A stretch of 64,000 bases of DNA from Sphaerosporella brunnea (GCA_008704415.1 VXIS01000052.1:62001-126000); one strand, 5' to 3'; shown: positions 47,286 to 58,208, counted from the first letter of the stretch. Program-made: numbers and translations. The notes: generated by a model from the letters alone, not told the origin.

Positions 47286-49558
47286 CGCGTGTGTATTATC
47301 GACCAATTTGCTTTGGGGGGGACACGAAGTTGGAGTCGTGCGACGCGGTTCACAACGGCCGGTGGTGGTGGTAGAGGTGGCGGCGGGGGTGGTGTGATGG
47401 GGGAAGCCGCGAGACTGATGGCGGCGGCGGGACAGATTGTCGCAAGCAGGTTTAACTCTCACGCGGCAGCGGAATTTGAGCGGGTGACAGCTTAGAATGC
47501 TCCGCTTTGGTGGTGATGGAGGCGGGCTTTGCAGCTTACGAACTTTGTGCTTGGCTGGTGATGGTGAAGAGAAGAGGAGTGAGGCTCCTTCGCCCGCTGA
47601 GAAAGCAGAAGCTTATGACCGAAGGAGGAAATTCAAGCCACAACGCAGAAAACGAAAAAGCAAAAAGCAAAAAGGAACGCTGTCGCGCTCGGAAAAACCC
47701 ACGCGCGATAAGTGAGGAAGAAGAAGAGGAAGAGGAAGAAGAGGAAGAAGAAGAAGAAGAAAGGAATCAAATCAGCCTCCCTCTATTGTCCTTAAAGGCC
47801 TTCCTGCTTCGCTATTTCGCTTTTTCGCTTTCTCGCTTTCTGACGTGGAAGCGCGGCACGATGAACGAGCGAGCGATCTCTCTCTCTCTCTCACACACTC
47901 TCCCTCGACTCCCTCTCGAAGACGAACAAGGAAAATAGAAACTGATGTCCCCACTTCACGCGACGACAAGACACTGGCGCGGGTTTCGCAGCCACTGAGG
48001 GTGGTGGAGTTGGGCGGAGCGTGAAATCAGCGGAGCGTGAAATCAGCGGAGCGAGCGAGTGCCAGCTCTGGCAATTCCCCTCGTTTGAAAAAATCTCACG
48101 TGCGCTGGATTTAGCGAGAGCGCGAGGAATCCGGAGTGATTGGGGGTTGCGTTGGTCCACGTCCTAGAATTCGTTCGAATTGAGCGTCTGCGAAAGGGTC
48201 GACTGCGAATGGTGGCGGGGCTGATGGGTGGTGGTGATGGTGGTGGTGGTTTCGACGACTTTTCGGGCTTTTCGCTCGCCTGTCGTTCTCGGTCATACGC
48301 GGAACGTGCGTAATGTGCTGTGCCTGTCATCTGTCATCATTCCGTGCCTCCACATGGACCTGCCAAGTGTAGCCGAGAAAGCGTGTGATTGGCGCCACCT
48401 TCTGTGGCACGGCGCTGCAAGCCACAAAGCGCTAGAAGCTGCATTGTTGATCCTTGACGATCAATGCTGAGTGACGTGGCATGAATGACCGTGCATCGGA
48501 TGTTCCTGATAGCCGACCAGCGTGCTGCAGCCGGGTTGCGAGTGGTGCCCTGAGTCAGTGGCCCGTGACGTTGGGCGAACAGACCGGGGAAACCCTTATG
48601 TACCGCGGAGTCACTTCGCCGCTACGCGGCACACAAGAGTTTCTACGGTAACCGCAACAGCAATCTTGGTGACGAGGCCATCACGCAGCGATGGCCTGGT
48701 GTCTGCCGCCTTTTCAGATGTTCGTCAAGTGGATGAACTACTTGAAGCGCGAGGTAAAGCGGAGTCGGAAAAGCTGGCGATACATGGGGAAGATTGCCGG
48801 GCCGACATGTGAAGTAGCTTGCCGCCTGCCAGCCGGACCGTGGCGAGGCTGCGACGGCCGTTGATGATCCGTTTACATTGTCCCAAGTTCCTGACGTTAA
48901 AAAGCGTTTGGGGCTGGAAGGATAATCGGGTCGTGGTATTCTTCATCTTGGAATTGAATGAAACTTGTGTACTTACACCACTGTTGCCGTCTTTTTTTTT
49001 TTCGCAGCCCACGCAGCCCGACGGGCTGGCTGGCCAGCCGTAGTTGAGCTTCTTGGGGTACGGGCGTAGAAACAGACTTTGCAGCTAGTCAACAGCGCTT
49101 CAACAATCCCCTCGTCATAGTACCCCAACAAAGAAGTGTGTCGCACTGTCTATCCCCCTGTCTTTTTTCGCAACGGACAAACTCAAGTGAGATCACGTGT
49201 TTTGCGAGTGACATCGTGGGTTTCTGTGATTCGGGCCGAGCAGCCATGGTGTTGGGTTTATCAACAAGCTATATATCTGCGACCAGTAGGCTTTAGGCTT
49301 TGGCAGCGTCACATCTCGGAGCTACTTTTCTACTGGTGGTGTCGCATCTGTTTTTGGGGTCAGGCGGGGATAATGTCCGCCGCGGCGTGGATGCCCTGCG
49401 TGCGGGAACAAGGCAAATAAGCTTTCCGCAGAATCCTCTCATATAATGTTCATGAGCCGCATATGTTTTTGCGCTGGAGCCACCATCCACCCTTGTGTAT
49501 AAGCTTAGATCCCAAAGTGTATTACACGAGCTTAGATCGGCAATCTGCCACTAGTGGG
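47286..49558. other. Upstream region of BYE1 and gene-poor spacer
   Basis: Contains the BYE1 promoter next to 47285, a GAA/GAG run (47716-47762), a CT run (47877-47893) and a direct repeat GCGGAGCGTGAAATCA (about 48014-48048). A degenerate hAT-MITE-like start (ATGTTCCTGATAGCC) lies at 48500, and AGCCCGACGGGCTGGCTGGC-type sequence near 49010. I see no gene. Confidence 0.5.
47716..47762. repeat. (GAA/GAG)n purine tract
   Basis: Uninterrupted purine-rich GAA/GAG triplets on the plus strand; frames through it are poly-Glu artefacts. Confidence 0.85.
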
Positions 49559-49680
49559 TGTCAATAACCTCCGTTCAGCCCCCGAAGTGACGTCCGTTTG
49601 CCAGAAAGTCAAAACGAACTGGAGTGCGGATAAACTTCTGATTGGCCCCGATTGTACTCTGTGACAACGCAGATCTGGTG
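49559..49680 (+). repeat. Partial copy of the TGTCAATAACCTC element
   Basis: Starts TGTCAATAACCTCCGTTCAG and follows the sequence of the element at 7989 for about 120 bp (shared pieces CGTTTGCC, AAAACGAAC, CTGATTGGCCC). The inverted right end was not found downstream. It lies about 650 bp before the Helitron helicase segment. Confidence 0.55.
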
Positions 49681-50211
49681 CTCGAGAGCACCAGATTGAG
49701 CCGTTCCGCCGCTCGCCGCTCGCTGCCCGCGCCCACCCCCGCACCTACAACGCTCGCACGCCCACCCCTGCAACGCCCACAACGCTCTCTTAACAACCTC
49801 CATTCTCAACAGCTTAGTTGCACGACAATCCACGGGTAGAAAAGCTCTTGGGCACGCGGTGTGAATTGTCTGGTTGTTAGCTCACTAATCAACTGCACTG
49901 GCATGCCGAACTCCTCAGCGCGTGCGCAGACGCTGGCGCAGCTGGAAACATAGCTTACAACCCTGGCCGAGGATATTTGCGATGCCTGGATTGTGCTACG
50001 CGATGCCATGAACAGCGAGACCCCCGTTGGTGCTTCGCTGGGCGGGTGGGTTTTTCGCTGGATGGGAGGTTTTGATTGTTTTTGCTGGGCAGGAGGGCAT
50101 CGATTGTTTGGATGGCCGGGCGGGCGTCGATTGTTTTGATGGTCGACGTCATATCGCAAGCTCTCTACACCGCGGACCTTCTACCCAATTCCAGATGACC
50201 GCATCGTAAGG

Positions 50212-51536
50212 TTGTCAATAAGCTTCTGTATAGAGCGAAGTTTCCAGCACGAAAATTTACCCGGCTTCCGAGCGAGTGACGATCCGTGCTGTCATGTGTC
50301 ACGCATTTTGGAGCAGAGCCACGTAACGAGCGCCAGCGAGAGGAATTGCGGAGCGACAGCGAATTGTATCATTGTGGAGCAGAGCCATGGAACGAGCGCC
50401 AGCGAGATGATCGCGGAGCGGAGCCATGGAATGAGATCGAAGTCGGAGGAGCTGGGGCGAGTGATTGCGAGTGAGGCCTCTCGCCTTAGTACATCACTCC
50501 TCGACCACTTTCTCACCACACCGCACCTCGCTCTCCAACCACCCCCCTACCACGACCGACATCGAACTTCGACCGCTTCGACACTACATACATCCCATCT
50601 CGCGCTCGCATCATTGTTAAAGCTGGAGGAAAATATCAGGTTGATGGGCGGAGATATGACGGACATTGAACGGCAGCGAGCTGCGGATTATGCAAGTTAC
50701 ATCTTGCGCATCGGCGATGGGATTGAGCAGAGCGAGCGGCCGGATCACATCAAGTTGCTCCCATCCATGCTTTTGCACTCGAACACGGTGGAAGCATTAG
50801 TCGATCATGTTTATCCGGGCTTGAGAGACAGTGTGCTGACGCCTGAATTCCTCGCTGAGAGAGCAGTCCTCGCGGCACGCAATGTAGATGTCAACTTCCC
50901 GAACGACGATTTGTTGGGGCGGCTGCCTGGCGATGAGCGTGAGTACAAGAGCATTGACAGCGTCTCTACCGAGGATGAACAGACATTTGGAGAGGAATAC
51001 CTGAATTCTCTCGACGTGAATGGAGTTCCTCCGCACAAATTGCGTCTGAAAGTCGGTGCTCCAATCATCCTCCTCCGCGACATAAATCTCATTCAGGGTC
51101 TATGCAACGGTACCCGCTTACAAGTAACGCACCTTGAACGGAATGTTGTTGGTGGTAAGTCTTTCCTTGCGGCATCACCGCGATGGATTGTCGCTAATTT
51201 GGGGCGACAGCCGTTATATTAACGGGAGTTGGCCTGGGACGCAGTGTGATGCTCCCAAAGACCAAGATTGTCAGCACTGCTGACGGGGATATGTCGTTCA
51301 AGTTAATCCGGCTTCAATATCCTGTGCGCTTGGCATTCTCTATGACGATGAACAAGTCCCAAGGGCAGTCGCTGAAGTACGTTGGTGTCAATGTGCAGGA
51401 GGAGGTATTCAGTCACGGACAACTATATGTGGCGCTGTCCCGCGCAACAAGCGGTGATCGTGTCAGCGTGCTGTTACCAGAGACGACATCTGGGAGGGAC
51501 GGGCATTGTCTCAACGTGGTGTACAATGAGGGCTGA
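50212..51536 (+). pseudogene. Helitron helicase (Pif1-type) C-terminal fragment
   Basis: Exons 50212-51154 and 51211-51536 join through a 56-bp intron (donor GTAAGT, branch GCTAAT, acceptor CGACAG), which places the PIF1 helicase C-terminus in one frame. Recognisable parts are FPNDDLLGRLPGDEREYKSID, PPHKLRLKVGAPIILLRDIN, GLCNGTRLQV, then QYPVRLAFSMTMNKSQGQSL and FSHGQLYVALSRATSGDRV. These are the late helicase motifs (V and VI regions) of Helitron Rep-helicases. The Walker A/B motifs and the whole Rep domain are absent. The first 140 residues are unrelated, with two and a half copies of an EQSHGTSASE-like repeat. The gene is therefore a truncated end of a Helitron fused to other sequence. It cannot act as a helicase alone. 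Confidence 0.75.
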
Positions 51537-51627
51537 TTTACATATTTTAATCTCAAAAAAAGCGATCGTGCAAAGGACAACGAGGGGTCATAATCTCCGC
51601 GTAACCATATAAACGTCATAAATGACC

Positions 51628-51655
51628 ACACACCGTGTGGTCGCCACACGGGTGT
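51628..51655 (+). other. Strong hairpin after the Helitron helicase end
   Basis: ACACACCGTGTGG-TCG-CCACACGGGTGT forms a 12-bp stem with one bulged A and a 3-base loop. A Helitron usually has a GC-rich hairpin shortly before its CTRR 3' end. I see no clear CTRR directly after it (TCACTCGTCATGG follows), so assignment as the Helitron terminus is tentative. Confidence 0.45.
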
Positions 51656-51679
51656 TCACTCGTCATGGCCATATAACAA

Positions 51680-52700
51680 TTATATCCTGGCAGGCAGAGT
51701 TGCTGTTTCGTAAGGCGGGTTTTCATAACTAGGTACTACTACACTTTCCTTCACAACTTCCGGCTCCGGTTTTCGTTGGTTGGTCTGCGGGGGGGTAAGC
51801 ATTACAATTTGCATCTGGTAAACTCTTTGGCCCCTCCTAGTTACATTCACCAACCACTTCCTATGTAGGTGCTTCGTACACAATGCAATACATTATCCTC
51901 TCGCGGCTATTACTCTCCTTCCCTTCTTCTATCCACCCCAGCTACAAGTTCTTATTGTTAACCCCGCAAACACATAATAACCGTCACGACAGTCGCCGGA
52001 ACACCAACCGACAGCGTAGCGTTGAGCCCGACCTTCTCTCCATACGACAAACCCCCGAACCCCCACCCCCGTCCGCGGAGGATGTACTTTGACCCGGTGG
52101 CTGGTTGGTGGGGTCAGCACCGTCGGAGACTTTTGCAGTGGGTATCCGTATTGGTGTCCATGATGCCGCTGTCCATGTCCATGTCGGCGTAGTTGTAGTA
52201 GGTGCAGCGGTGATGAAAGCGGCCTGAGTGTCATCGAGAACAACTCCAAAACTCGCGGAAGTCGCGAAATATTCAGCGAGGAGGTCTACACGGTGGATAT
52301 ATTATGTTATCTCACTTGCTACATACTTCTTTGGAAGAGGGTTAAGAGGGTTACCTTGTGCGGTAGTTGTGCCGCCTTGTCGTTTTAGACATCGATGACT
52401 GCGTTTTATTGCTGGAAGGTCGCTACATGTACAGGCAACATCGAGGCTGCTGCAGGTGCTGAAGGCGTCTGGGCCTTGGCACAAGAATTGCGCTGTCGTT
52501 GGCTCGAGACTTTCTTTCTGAGTGCAGCGGTTGGAGGAACGTCACGCACTGAGCATACGGGGGGGGATCTGCGGCGCCAGCGCCGGTCCCGCGCTAGATA
52601 TGGTAGCAGTCTGGCTGAGGAGGAGGAGGATCGCTACAAAAGCATTCGTAATTCTTGGTGAAGGAGGGTGAATACAGCAAACGCAAGCATCCACAAGCCC
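51680..52700 (-). pseudogene. Decayed gene: secreted Cys-rich, single-pass membrane protein
   Basis: Pieces of one protein can be read in order on the minus strand but in different frames. They are: a signal-peptide-like stretch (AFVAILLLLSQTATISSAGP, near 52640) without an ATG in place; a Cys-rich segment CQGPDAFSTCSSLDVACTCS (about 52480-52415), similar in feel to CFEM-type modules; a Thr/Pro/Ser-rich stalk; GGLSYGEKVGLN followed by a hydrophobic helix (LSVGVPATVVTVIM, about 52000); and a cytoplasmic-tail-like piece ending PPYETATLPARI at 51680. Breaks fall at a C8 run and a G-rich run, as expected for indels in homopolymers, and some gaps may be introns. Exon boundaries cannot be fixed. 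It was probably a cell-surface protein; it is likely dead, or else the sequence has homopolymer errors. Confidence 0.4.
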
Positions 52701-53915
52701 CAGACGAACAGGAGGCGGAGGGCGGAGAAAAGGGAGGAGGAGGCGTGGAGCTGGCCTTATATCGCATCGCATCTTTCAGCCACAGTACTATTAGTTTTTT
52801 CTCCACTGGATCAACGTTGGGAGTAAGCAATAACATGCCAAGCAACAACACCACAAGGCTTCTCAGGAAATACATCACCTGCATGTATCGGCCCTGCATA
52901 GGAGGTGATTATAACTGACAGCGCGTAAAGGTTGGCATCCCCCAAGAGGAAGCTAGTCTTAGCATGCATGAGCGCTGTGGCCGTATGAGCGTAATCCGCT
53001 CAATATAGGCAGACTGGCAGGGCTCATTTGTGAGCATAAACACCACCCAACTAGACAGATCTTGCTCTCACCGCCGCTGTTCGGATGCTAATAGATCTAA
53101 TAATGTGCCAAGCAAACCTTCACGCTGATTCGCAAGCTGAGTTGGGGTTTTTTTCACTGAAAAAGTCCCACCATCGACCTGTTCCATTCCCTATGTCCTA
53201 AAGCTCTTTGCCTGCCGTTAAATGCCAAGGCTGAATCGTATGCTACCCAAGCTTCACTCGAAATTTAGCGGTCAAAAGGTTCCCAGCTCCTGGTCCATGG
53301 TTTTTTTGTTAATTACAAAGATGTAGACGTTTCAGGTGTTTTCTAGCCTCGCCATCTGCTCTGATGCACTATCGAACTTGTGGGGGAGAGGTACTGTGAG
53401 AGTGCGCCACCAGGAATACTACTACTCTTACCATGATATCAGCAGCTCCAAAACTGCATCTATACAATGATATTATCGAAGAATCTAGTTAGGTTGAAAC
53501 TTTTGTAAACGCCACTTTTTCGTTGCCGTGCCAGTTGCAAATGGTACAACAACCGGCTTCGTTACTGTCCGGGGGATAGGATAGGATTGAGATCTAGAAT
53601 CCCAGGGAACATGATCGTGGCGGAGCACTCGACGTCACCTTTCTTGTGTCTACGTCCAGAGGACATCGGCCATCTGCTGAAGGAGAAAATGCCTTGCTAG
53701 GGGAACATGGTAGTGATCACTTTTGCACAGAAATGCAAGGCTCTCTAGACGAAGCAGCAAAACCGCCCCTTGTTGGAGTTGGCAAGACGCAGGGTTAAGT
53801 TTTGTGTCGCCTGCTTGGGATTTCTAGCTAAGTCTATGGTAACTACGTGGCGAGCTCCGAATGTGGCAATCATGCATCCAACCAAGAGAGTAACCTCATG
53901 ATTCAAAACATGAAC
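52701..53915. other. No supported gene
   Basis: About 1.2 kb with no long reading frame on either strand after 52920 and no recognisable repeat or RNA. Confidence 0.5.
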
Positions 53916-53997
53916 GGCCGTGTGGCCTAATGGCTAAGGCGTTGGTTTTCGGTCACGAAATCACCAAAGATTGTGCGTTCGAGTCGCATCATGGTCG
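53916..53997 (+). tRNA. tRNA-Arg (anticodon TCG) with a short intron
   Basis: Acceptor GGCCGTG pairs with CATGGTC (with wobbles). The D arm is GCCT..AGGC. The anticodon stem TTGGT/ACCAA encloses a loop containing TTTCGG followed by an extra 9 or so bases (about TCACGAAAT), which sit where nuclear tRNA introns lie, one base 3' of the anticodon. The T arm GTGCG/CGCAT has loop TTCGAGT. Anticodon TCG decodes CGA arginine codons. The exact intron ends may differ by a base. Confidence 0.88.
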
Positions 53998-55005
53998 GGC
54001 ATTCTCTTTTGTCAATCCCTCCAGGAATTCCTTTTTTATCATTTCCTCCAAACTCATCGAAAGTCGTTTTGTTTGTCGGGCCAGAGGTTTTCTAGTCAAC
54101 AAGTGCTCTAAAGCTGGCTGCTCCGCTCCTTTGCTGACAGAAATGGCCCCGTCTGAAAGCTCTGAGGCAGCGGATGGGAACACTCTGTTGCTGAGGGCTG
54201 CTAGTGGCAGAACTGGGTTGACATTTGCGATGCTTCCCCGGTCAGAGAAGCTGTGGGGCCCACGGGACCGGGGCCGGCTCGTTTGAAGAAATTGTGGGAA
54301 GTTAATGCCTCGCGGTCTAGTAGACTTGGAATAGGAATAGGAAGCTGCTTGGTTTTGCCGTCGCACGAACCTCATCTTTCTAGAAGCTCCAGGTTGCTGC
54401 TGGGCGATGTATGGTCCGTTGTAATCAGAATCAACACAATGCCTTGCCGAACGGCAGTGCTCTAAGGTACACTAGTTTGTATGTCAGGGTTTAAAGTTAA
54501 ACCAAAACATCAACATAGGTTTAAGCAGGAACTTTGGTTTAACTTATCGATTTAAAACGGTAGATTGATTCAATGTTTAACAATTGGTTTAAATAGTTTT
54601 AACATATGGTTGAACTAATCCCCGGGTTTAACGTGTTAAACCCAAACCAACGGTTTAACTTCCAGTTGGTTTAACACGTTAAAGCAATATTACCGTTAAA
54701 CTAACAGGTCACAGGAAATGCAAAACTTTGAACAAATATCTAAGTTCTAGCTTAACGTCTGCACTGGTTTAACTTTAAACCATTCAAGCACTGGCAGCCA
54801 TTACTGTTGGCATTATTTAGAACTGCGCCCTCGTTCGCTACTCTGTCTCTTCTTCTAAGCTACTGTCTTTCGCACGCGGCCGCTGCCTCCAACGTTGCCC
54901 TCAGGCTGGCAGAGCGATATTATTGATATTTGGACGTTTTCTCATACCTATGCATGGAAGGGGAGTGGGAAAGCAGGGCTGCGTGCGGTGACTCGGCGGT
55001 AGGTA

Positions 55006-57157
55006 CAGTCGAGTCTCCACAAGAATACGGTCATATAAGAATACCCGCCCTATTAGAATATGGGTGGCCGGTCCCGGCCGATTTTGTATGGGAAATAAGA
55101 ATAAATTTCCTATAAGCATGTTTTGTATGGGTGTTCTTGTAAAACGTTGGGCCGGGTAACAGAGCGGGGGGAAATTTTTGTTGTAGATTAAGTGGGTAGA
55201 CACCGCCCGCCCGCTCCTGGGCGGGCCAACTTTTGCCTATGGTGGGTGGATTTGGGGATGTCGGGGTCAGGGGTCGAAGCAGACTGACGGTCTTGTTTTT
55301 TTAGTTTTTTTTTTTATCGAAGTCTCAAACGGCCGTCAGTTCAGTTAGTGAACAGTATGAACACTCTCCAGCAACTTTCCTCGCCCGTCGTAGCTCTGGG
55401 AAATTGCTGCCCAAACGAGTGCCTAGCAGGTTTCTCTGTCTGTGACTGTTTGCCGGGAGAACATTCTTGCTTTTTTTATTTCAGAGCGGATTCTGCCAGC
55501 TCAACTCTTCCGAATGTGAAGAATCTCTCAGTAGCAATTAGAATTTGTCAAACAAATTTCTGCTAGGCACGCCCACACCAGCAGCCATTACGAATTCGAG
55601 TGACTTCCAGTGAGTCAACATGGCTATGGAAACCCCCCACTTTTCCATTATTCCTCAAGGTTTTCCACAGTGCCTCGGCGCCTCAAGGTTTTCCCACCTC
55701 CACAGCAACAAGTACTACAGGTACATTACCCAAATATCATTCCTTGCTGTTTTAAAGAGGGCGCCGTTGGGGTAAGCAATTTCCCCAACACCACAACTAC
55801 GGGGCCTTTCGATACGATGGTGTGCTCCGAGCAACGCACTCTCCAGTCACCGTTCTCTGCCGCCGTTAGGGTAATTCGTTACCCCAACACCACAATTCTT
55901 TGCTACTTTAATGGGGTTTTCGGCACCGTCTACGGGGCCTTTCGATACGATGCTGCTCCGAGCAACGCACTCTCCAGCCACCGTTCTCCGCCACCAAAAG
56001 GACGCCGTTAGGGTAATTCGTTACCCCAACACCACAATTCGTTGCTACTTTAATGGGGTTTTCGGCCCCGTCTACGGGGCCTTTCGATACGATGCTGCTC
56101 CGAGCAACGCACTCTCCAGTCACCGTTCTCCGCCACCAAAAGGGCGCCGTTAGGGTAATTCGTTACCTCAACACCACAAACTTTGCTACTTTAATGGGTT
56201 TTTGGCACCGTCTACGGGGCCTTTCGATACGATGCTGTGCTCCGAGCAACGCACTCTCCAGTCACCCTTCTCGTCCACCAAAAGGACGCCGTTAGGGTAA
56301 TTCGTTACCCCAACACCACAAACTTTGCTACTTTAATGGGGTTTTCGACACCGATGCCGTCTCCGTGCTTCAAGCAATGCATTGCTCGACTATCGTTAAA
56401 AGAGGACGCCGTTGGGGTAAGCAATTACCCCAACACTACATTTACGGGGCCTTTCGATACCATGCTGCTCCGAGCAACGCACTCTCCAGTCACCGTTCTC
56501 CGCCGCCGATAGGGTAATTCGTTACCCCAACACCACAATTCTTTGCTACTTTAATGGGGTTTTCGGCACCGTCTACGGGGCCTTTCGATACGATGCTGCT
56601 CCGAGCAACGCACTCTCCAGCCACCGTTCTCCGCCACCAAAAGGACGCCGTTAGGGTAATTCGTTACCCCAACACCACAAACTTTGCTACTTTAATGGGG
56701 TTTTCGACACCGATGCCGTCTCCGTGCTTCAAGCAATGCATTGCTCGACTATCGTTAAAAGAGGACGCCGTTGGGGTAAGCAATTACCCCAACACTACAT
56801 TTACGGGGCCTTTCGATACGATGCTGTGCTCCGAGCAACGCACTCTCCAGTCACCCTTCTCCGCCACCAAAAGGACGCCGTTAGGGTAATTCGTTACCCC
56901 AACACCACAAACTTTGCTACTTTAATGGGTTTTCTGGCACTGTCGCCTTTGGAGTAAAGTGCTTTCCGATACTGACGCCGGTGGGGTAATATTTTACCAA
57001 TCACCACATTTACGAGGCCTTTCGATACGATGCTGTTCGCCGCGGATCGCAATCATGAAAGATCACCCGTGCCAGGCCACACTCTCCTTAAGAATTCGCA
57101 CTTTATAAGAATACGCCCCTGCGGTCCCGACCGTATTCCTATATAGAGACTCGACTG
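55006..57157. mobile_element. Pogo/Tc1-mariner-like TIR element carrying a tandem array
   Basis: The left end CAGTCGAGTCTCCACAAGAA and the right end (revcomp CAGTCGAGTCTCTATATAGG) share 12 bp exactly, then AATACGGTC a few bases further in. The element is 2152 bp, flanked on both sides by TA (55004-55005 and 57158-57159), as for Tc1/mariner/pogo insertions. There is no DDE transposase frame. Instead, 1.3 kb of the interior is a tandem repeat. It is a non-autonomous element that depends on a transposase elsewhere. Confidence 0.75.
55757..57040 (+). repeat. Tandem array of 130-142-bp units with a conserved hairpin
   Basis: About ten units related to CGCCGTTAGGGTAATTCG / CTTTCGATACGATGCTGCTC / CGAGCAACGCACTCTCCAG. 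Two unit types alternate to give a longer period of about 358 bp (for example, the diverged segment with CGATGCCGTCTCCGTGCTTC recurs at 56351 and 56709). Each unit contains a short palindrome, (G)GGTAA-loop-TTACC(C), with loop TTCG or GCAA. The frames through the array repeat GPFDTMLLRATHSP-like peptides but lack a start in gene context, so I regard them as incidental. Confidence 0.9.
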
Positions 57158-57403
57158 TACATCGGTAGAGCTAAGGGCGTGGCGGTTGTTGCGGCGGTGG
57201 GTGTGGCATCTTAAGACCACAGGATCGTCGGTTGAAATCATAGTGCTTTCTTTTTCTTTTTTGCTGCTTTAAATTTGGTTGATCTCGTGGTTTAACTCCT
57301 TGGTTTAACCACTGGTTTAACTTTTGGTTTAAAAATGTTTAACTTTGGGTTTGATAATTGGTTTAACCGGCGGTTTAACTATGTATATGTTTAACTTTAA
57401 ACC

Positions 57404-58208
57404 GTAAACGAATGTGCCTTATGGCAGTGATAAATCCCCGTCAACACGATCTCTCAGCAAGAACAGGCTCAAGAAACGGTACCCAAAGACATTTTCAGCA
57501 CGCTGAAAGACAATCGCATGGGGAAAATCTAGATACAGTGGGGAGCTAGTTGGACAGCCCGAGTCTGCCATCTAACCGCGTAGGTACCTACTTTAAACGA
57601 ATACACGATTTCTTTGAACGTGGAGGTAGTGGGCGGGCGGCCGCTGGTGTTGCGCATGTTGCTGGAATTGCGCATGTTGCTGTCGGATTTGGATGAGCTG
57701 CTGCTGCGGCTGTTGTCGGGAAGCGGACTGCTTGTACGGCATGTAGACGTAGTTCTGGCTGATGTTTCACGTAACATTCTCACCACACGGGCAACGACGA
57801 TGTTTCTTCACTGTGACGCAATCCGGTAAACACTGACGCCATGGCCGTCAACCAGAAATTCTCGCTCTAAAGTGCGCAGCAGCTTTTAACTTTCTAGACA
57901 CCGGGTCGCGGAGACGACGCCTGTCTTCGGCCAATCCACGCTCCCAATTCCTCCAGTAGCAACATCGAAAGTTCAAATTCTGCCGGATCCCTCTCTTCGC
58001 TATCACATGGTACTTTAGAGACCTAGAGTGAACTCATTATCACGTCACCACATACGCAAGCAGATCTCATCCACCCTACATATTCGACCAACCAATCCAG
58101 CCAACCCACTATCCAGCCAACCCACTATCCAGCCAACCCACTATCCAGCCAACCCACTATCCAGCCAACCCACTATCCAGCCAACCCACTCCCTTACACC
58201 ACTTCACC
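57404..58208. other. Spacer with a 16-bp minisatellite
   Basis: No gene. A CTG-rich stretch lies near 57600-57720. The final 110 bases before the hypothetical gene at 58209 are mostly the minisatellite listed next. Confidence 0.5.
58097..58190 (+). repeat. 16-bp minisatellite, about six units
   Basis: Near-perfect copies of CCAGCCAACCCACTAT directly upstream of the start codon at 58209, so it would lie in the promoter or 5' leader of that gene. Confidence 0.95.

Larger units (their letters stand above)
54487..57403. mobile_element. Putative composite element with GGTTTAAC-rich ends
   Basis: The block 54487-54786 and the block 57288-57403 are both packed with GGTTTAAC and its inverse. The outer limits are inverted copies of each other: GGTTTAAAGTTAAAC at 54488 and GTTTAACTTTAAACC ending at 57403. 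Between them lies the pogo-like element. I infer an older element with subterminal GGTTTAAC motifs (a likely protein-binding repeat) that was later invaded. No transposase and no sure target duplication were seen. Confidence 0.45.

Noticed and set aside
49559..51660. TC-starting sequence at 49560 as the 5' end of the Helitron
   Set aside because: The same TGTCAATAACCTC end forms an inverted pair at 7989-8765, so it belongs to a TIR element, and the preceding base is not the A expected for a Helitron site.
55610..56889. Plus-strand frames of 80-133 codons in the satellite array
   Set aside because: They repeat the same peptide because the unit repeats; frames change between units and no gene context is present.
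55757..57000. TTAGGG inside each tandem unit, suggesting telomeric repeat
   Set aside because: It occurs once per unit of 130-142 bp, not as a head-to-tail hexamer, and is part of the palindrome.
55757..57000. CRISPR-like regular array
   Set aside because: Fungal nuclear DNA, with long diverged units and no unique spacers.
57158..57260. tRNA-like sequence (GGTAGAGC..CTTAAGA..GGTTGAAATC) beside the pogo-like element
   Set aside because: The stems do not pair: the anticodon loop would be ten bases and the T stem fails. Joining across the insertion does not rescue it.
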